From positions 1-64,000 of the forward strand of contig NZ_JABZEC010000002.1 in the NCBI RefSeq assembly GCF_013385145.1: 64,000 nt of DNA, given 5' to 3'. Shown piece by piece: positions 62,601-64,000 of the stretch. Below the pieces are notes generated by a model. The model had not been told where the DNA came from. It saw only the letters and a list, made by a program, of their open reading frames with translations, and did not search any database. Numbering within the stretch: the first letter of the stretch is position 1; each line of letters starts with the position of its first letter. The stretch comes from Bombilactobacillus apium. GTDB taxonomy: Bacteria > Bacillota > Bacilli > Lactobacillales > Lactobacillaceae. Both the position numbers and the translations under genes were made by a program.

Positions 62601-64000
62601 TCGAAACTGATAAACCAGCTTTGCGCGCCACATCCGAAATATTGACCAACTAACTCACCTCCAATAAACAATTATTTTGATATCGATACCAAAAATACCT
62701 TTAACTCTCTTTTTCTAGAACAATTTAAATACAAGTAAGAGTATACGCTTTCTTTAAATCGTTTTCAAATAAAAATAAAAGTTCGGACAAAATTCTCTCT
62801 TCTCTGGATAATCACTATTGAACCCAAAACTTAAGCGTCCGCTCAAGAAGTCAATCTTCAACGAACGCTTTTAATTTATTTTTCAGGCTTCAAATAATTT
62901 AAGGCCGCTGTTCCAACAGCCTTAGCTGCAATCAATAAGCACCGTTCATCTAATTTAAAGTCCGGACTGTGATGGGGATGAGTTTGGCCATCGGCAACAT
63001 CGCAACCAACATATAAGAAGGTGCTGGGACATTGTAAAGCATAATAAGAGAAATCTTCCGAAGGATCTTGGGCTCCAAAATCAGTAATCTGCGTGATTTC
63101 TGGAATTTGGGCCGCTTTTAACCCAGCAACCACTTCTTGAGTAAACTGCGGATCATTATAAAGAACCGGAACATCAGTTTGTAAATCTAATTGAACTTGA
63201 ACGCCGAAGGTCGCTTCAATTCCTCTACAAATCTGGCGCAATTGTTGATGAATAACTTGCCGAGTCTCTTCTTTCATAATCCGTAAATCACCCTTTAGAG
63301 TGACCGTTTGTTGAATCGCGTTTGAAGTCCCACAACCGTCAAAAGATCCAACAGTTAAACTGGCATGTTCACTAGGATCAATCCGGCGAGAGACGATAGT
63401 CTGCAAGGCGACTACCAAGTAACTTCCGGCCACAATAGCATCATTGGACAGTTGCGGCATCGATCCGTGACCACCTTTACCAGTGATAGTAATTTGAAAA
63501 TTCGAACGACCGGTTTGACTTTCTGCCAGATGGTAGCCAATCGCGCCCAGAGGCATCGTTGACATCACGTGGGCTCCGAGAACTCGATCAACTTCGTCCA
63601 AAACCCCGGCAGCAATTAAATCTTGAGCCCCGCTGGGAGCTTTTTCCTCGGCTGGTTGATGGATAATTCGAATTGAACCGGACAATTGTGCCCGCAGGGC
63701 CATCAATTGTTGCGCCAAAACTAATAAATAGGCGGTATGGGCATCATGACCGCAAGCGTGCATCACTCCCGAATTCTGAGAACGAAAAGCTAAGCCATTC
63801 TCTTCTTCCGTAACTGCTAAAGCATCAAAGTCAGCACGCAAGGCTAACTTGGGTCCGGGATGACCACCTTGAATGTCGACAACGACTCCCTGGCCAGTCC
63901 CCAAATCGCGCACCTGACAGTCCAAATCTTGATAAAATTGGCGCAAGTAAGCATGCGTGGCTACCTCTTGATGAGAAAGTTCTGGATGAGCGTGTAAATG

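Overview
The window comes from a lactic acid bacterium (Lactobacillales, most likely Lactobacillaceae). The evidence is a moderately A+T-rich sequence, mannose-family and glucose-family PTS operons, PepC, a polyglycerol-phosphate LTA synthase, a FolT with a THF riboswitch, groESL under CIRCE control, and the Firmicute chromosomal order gltX-cysS-mrnC-rlmB-yacP-sigH-rpmG-secE-nusG-rplKA-rplJL. I cannot fix genus or species. Most genes read on the minus strand.

Layout. 1-190: start of an IS200-type tnpA running off the edge. 0.2-8.8 kb: groESL, an LTA synthase-manA-rex operon and a divergent ABC-F ATPase. 8.8-18.5 kb: a secreted/anchored alpha/beta hydrolase, a broken SDR gene with its MerR regulator, a mannose PTS operon (IIAB-IIC-IID-DUF956), tsaB/tsaD, folT behind a THF riboswitch, and a ThrE-type exporter. 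18.5-22.1 kb: an HD hydrolase and a Yxd/YxeA-type ABC operon whose permease gene is dead. 22.1-26.8 kb: a visibly more A+T-rich accessory island. It holds a Sec-exported, Trp/Tyr-rich small protein behind a near-consensus promoter, a four-gene ABC module, a divergent secreted permuted-papain-fold hydrolase and a 27-codon cationic micro-ORF. 26.9-37.8 kb: a two-component pair with a nonsense-interrupted regulator, then fat-rsmI-yabA-holB-tmk, recR-(IS607 relic)-ybaB-dnaX, the SRP RNA, tadA and a methyltransferase. 37.9-49 kb: ribosomal protein and transcription genes with their leaders, sigH, the tRNA-synthetase block, radA and a dUTPase. 49-56.9 kb: rpiA, pepC, a MerR/flavodoxin-like pair and a trehalose locus (treP / treR-treA). 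57-64 kb: a LacI-controlled mannose-family PTS operon ending in a GH13 glucosidase, and an M20 peptidase cut by the window edge.

Themes. First, gene decay is widespread. The SDR gene has a poly-G frameshift plus lost glycines, the Yxd-type permease a frameshift plus a stop, the response regulator a TGA, and treA an amber codon. A GNAT acetyltransferase survives only as a stop-ridden remnant, and an IS607 element sits decayed between ybaB and recR. treR appears to start at ATT. Second, cis-regulation is readable: CIRCE, a MerR palindrome, a THF riboswitch with an SD hairpin, the L10 leader, a probable rplK leader, TreR boxes, two matching LacI-family operators, and cre-like sites. Third, the best candidate for an undescribed system is the 22-27 kb island. 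I infer a secreted antimicrobial-like or surface protein with an ABC immunity/export module and an adjacent cell-wall-type hydrolase. No close homologue can be named from sequence alone.
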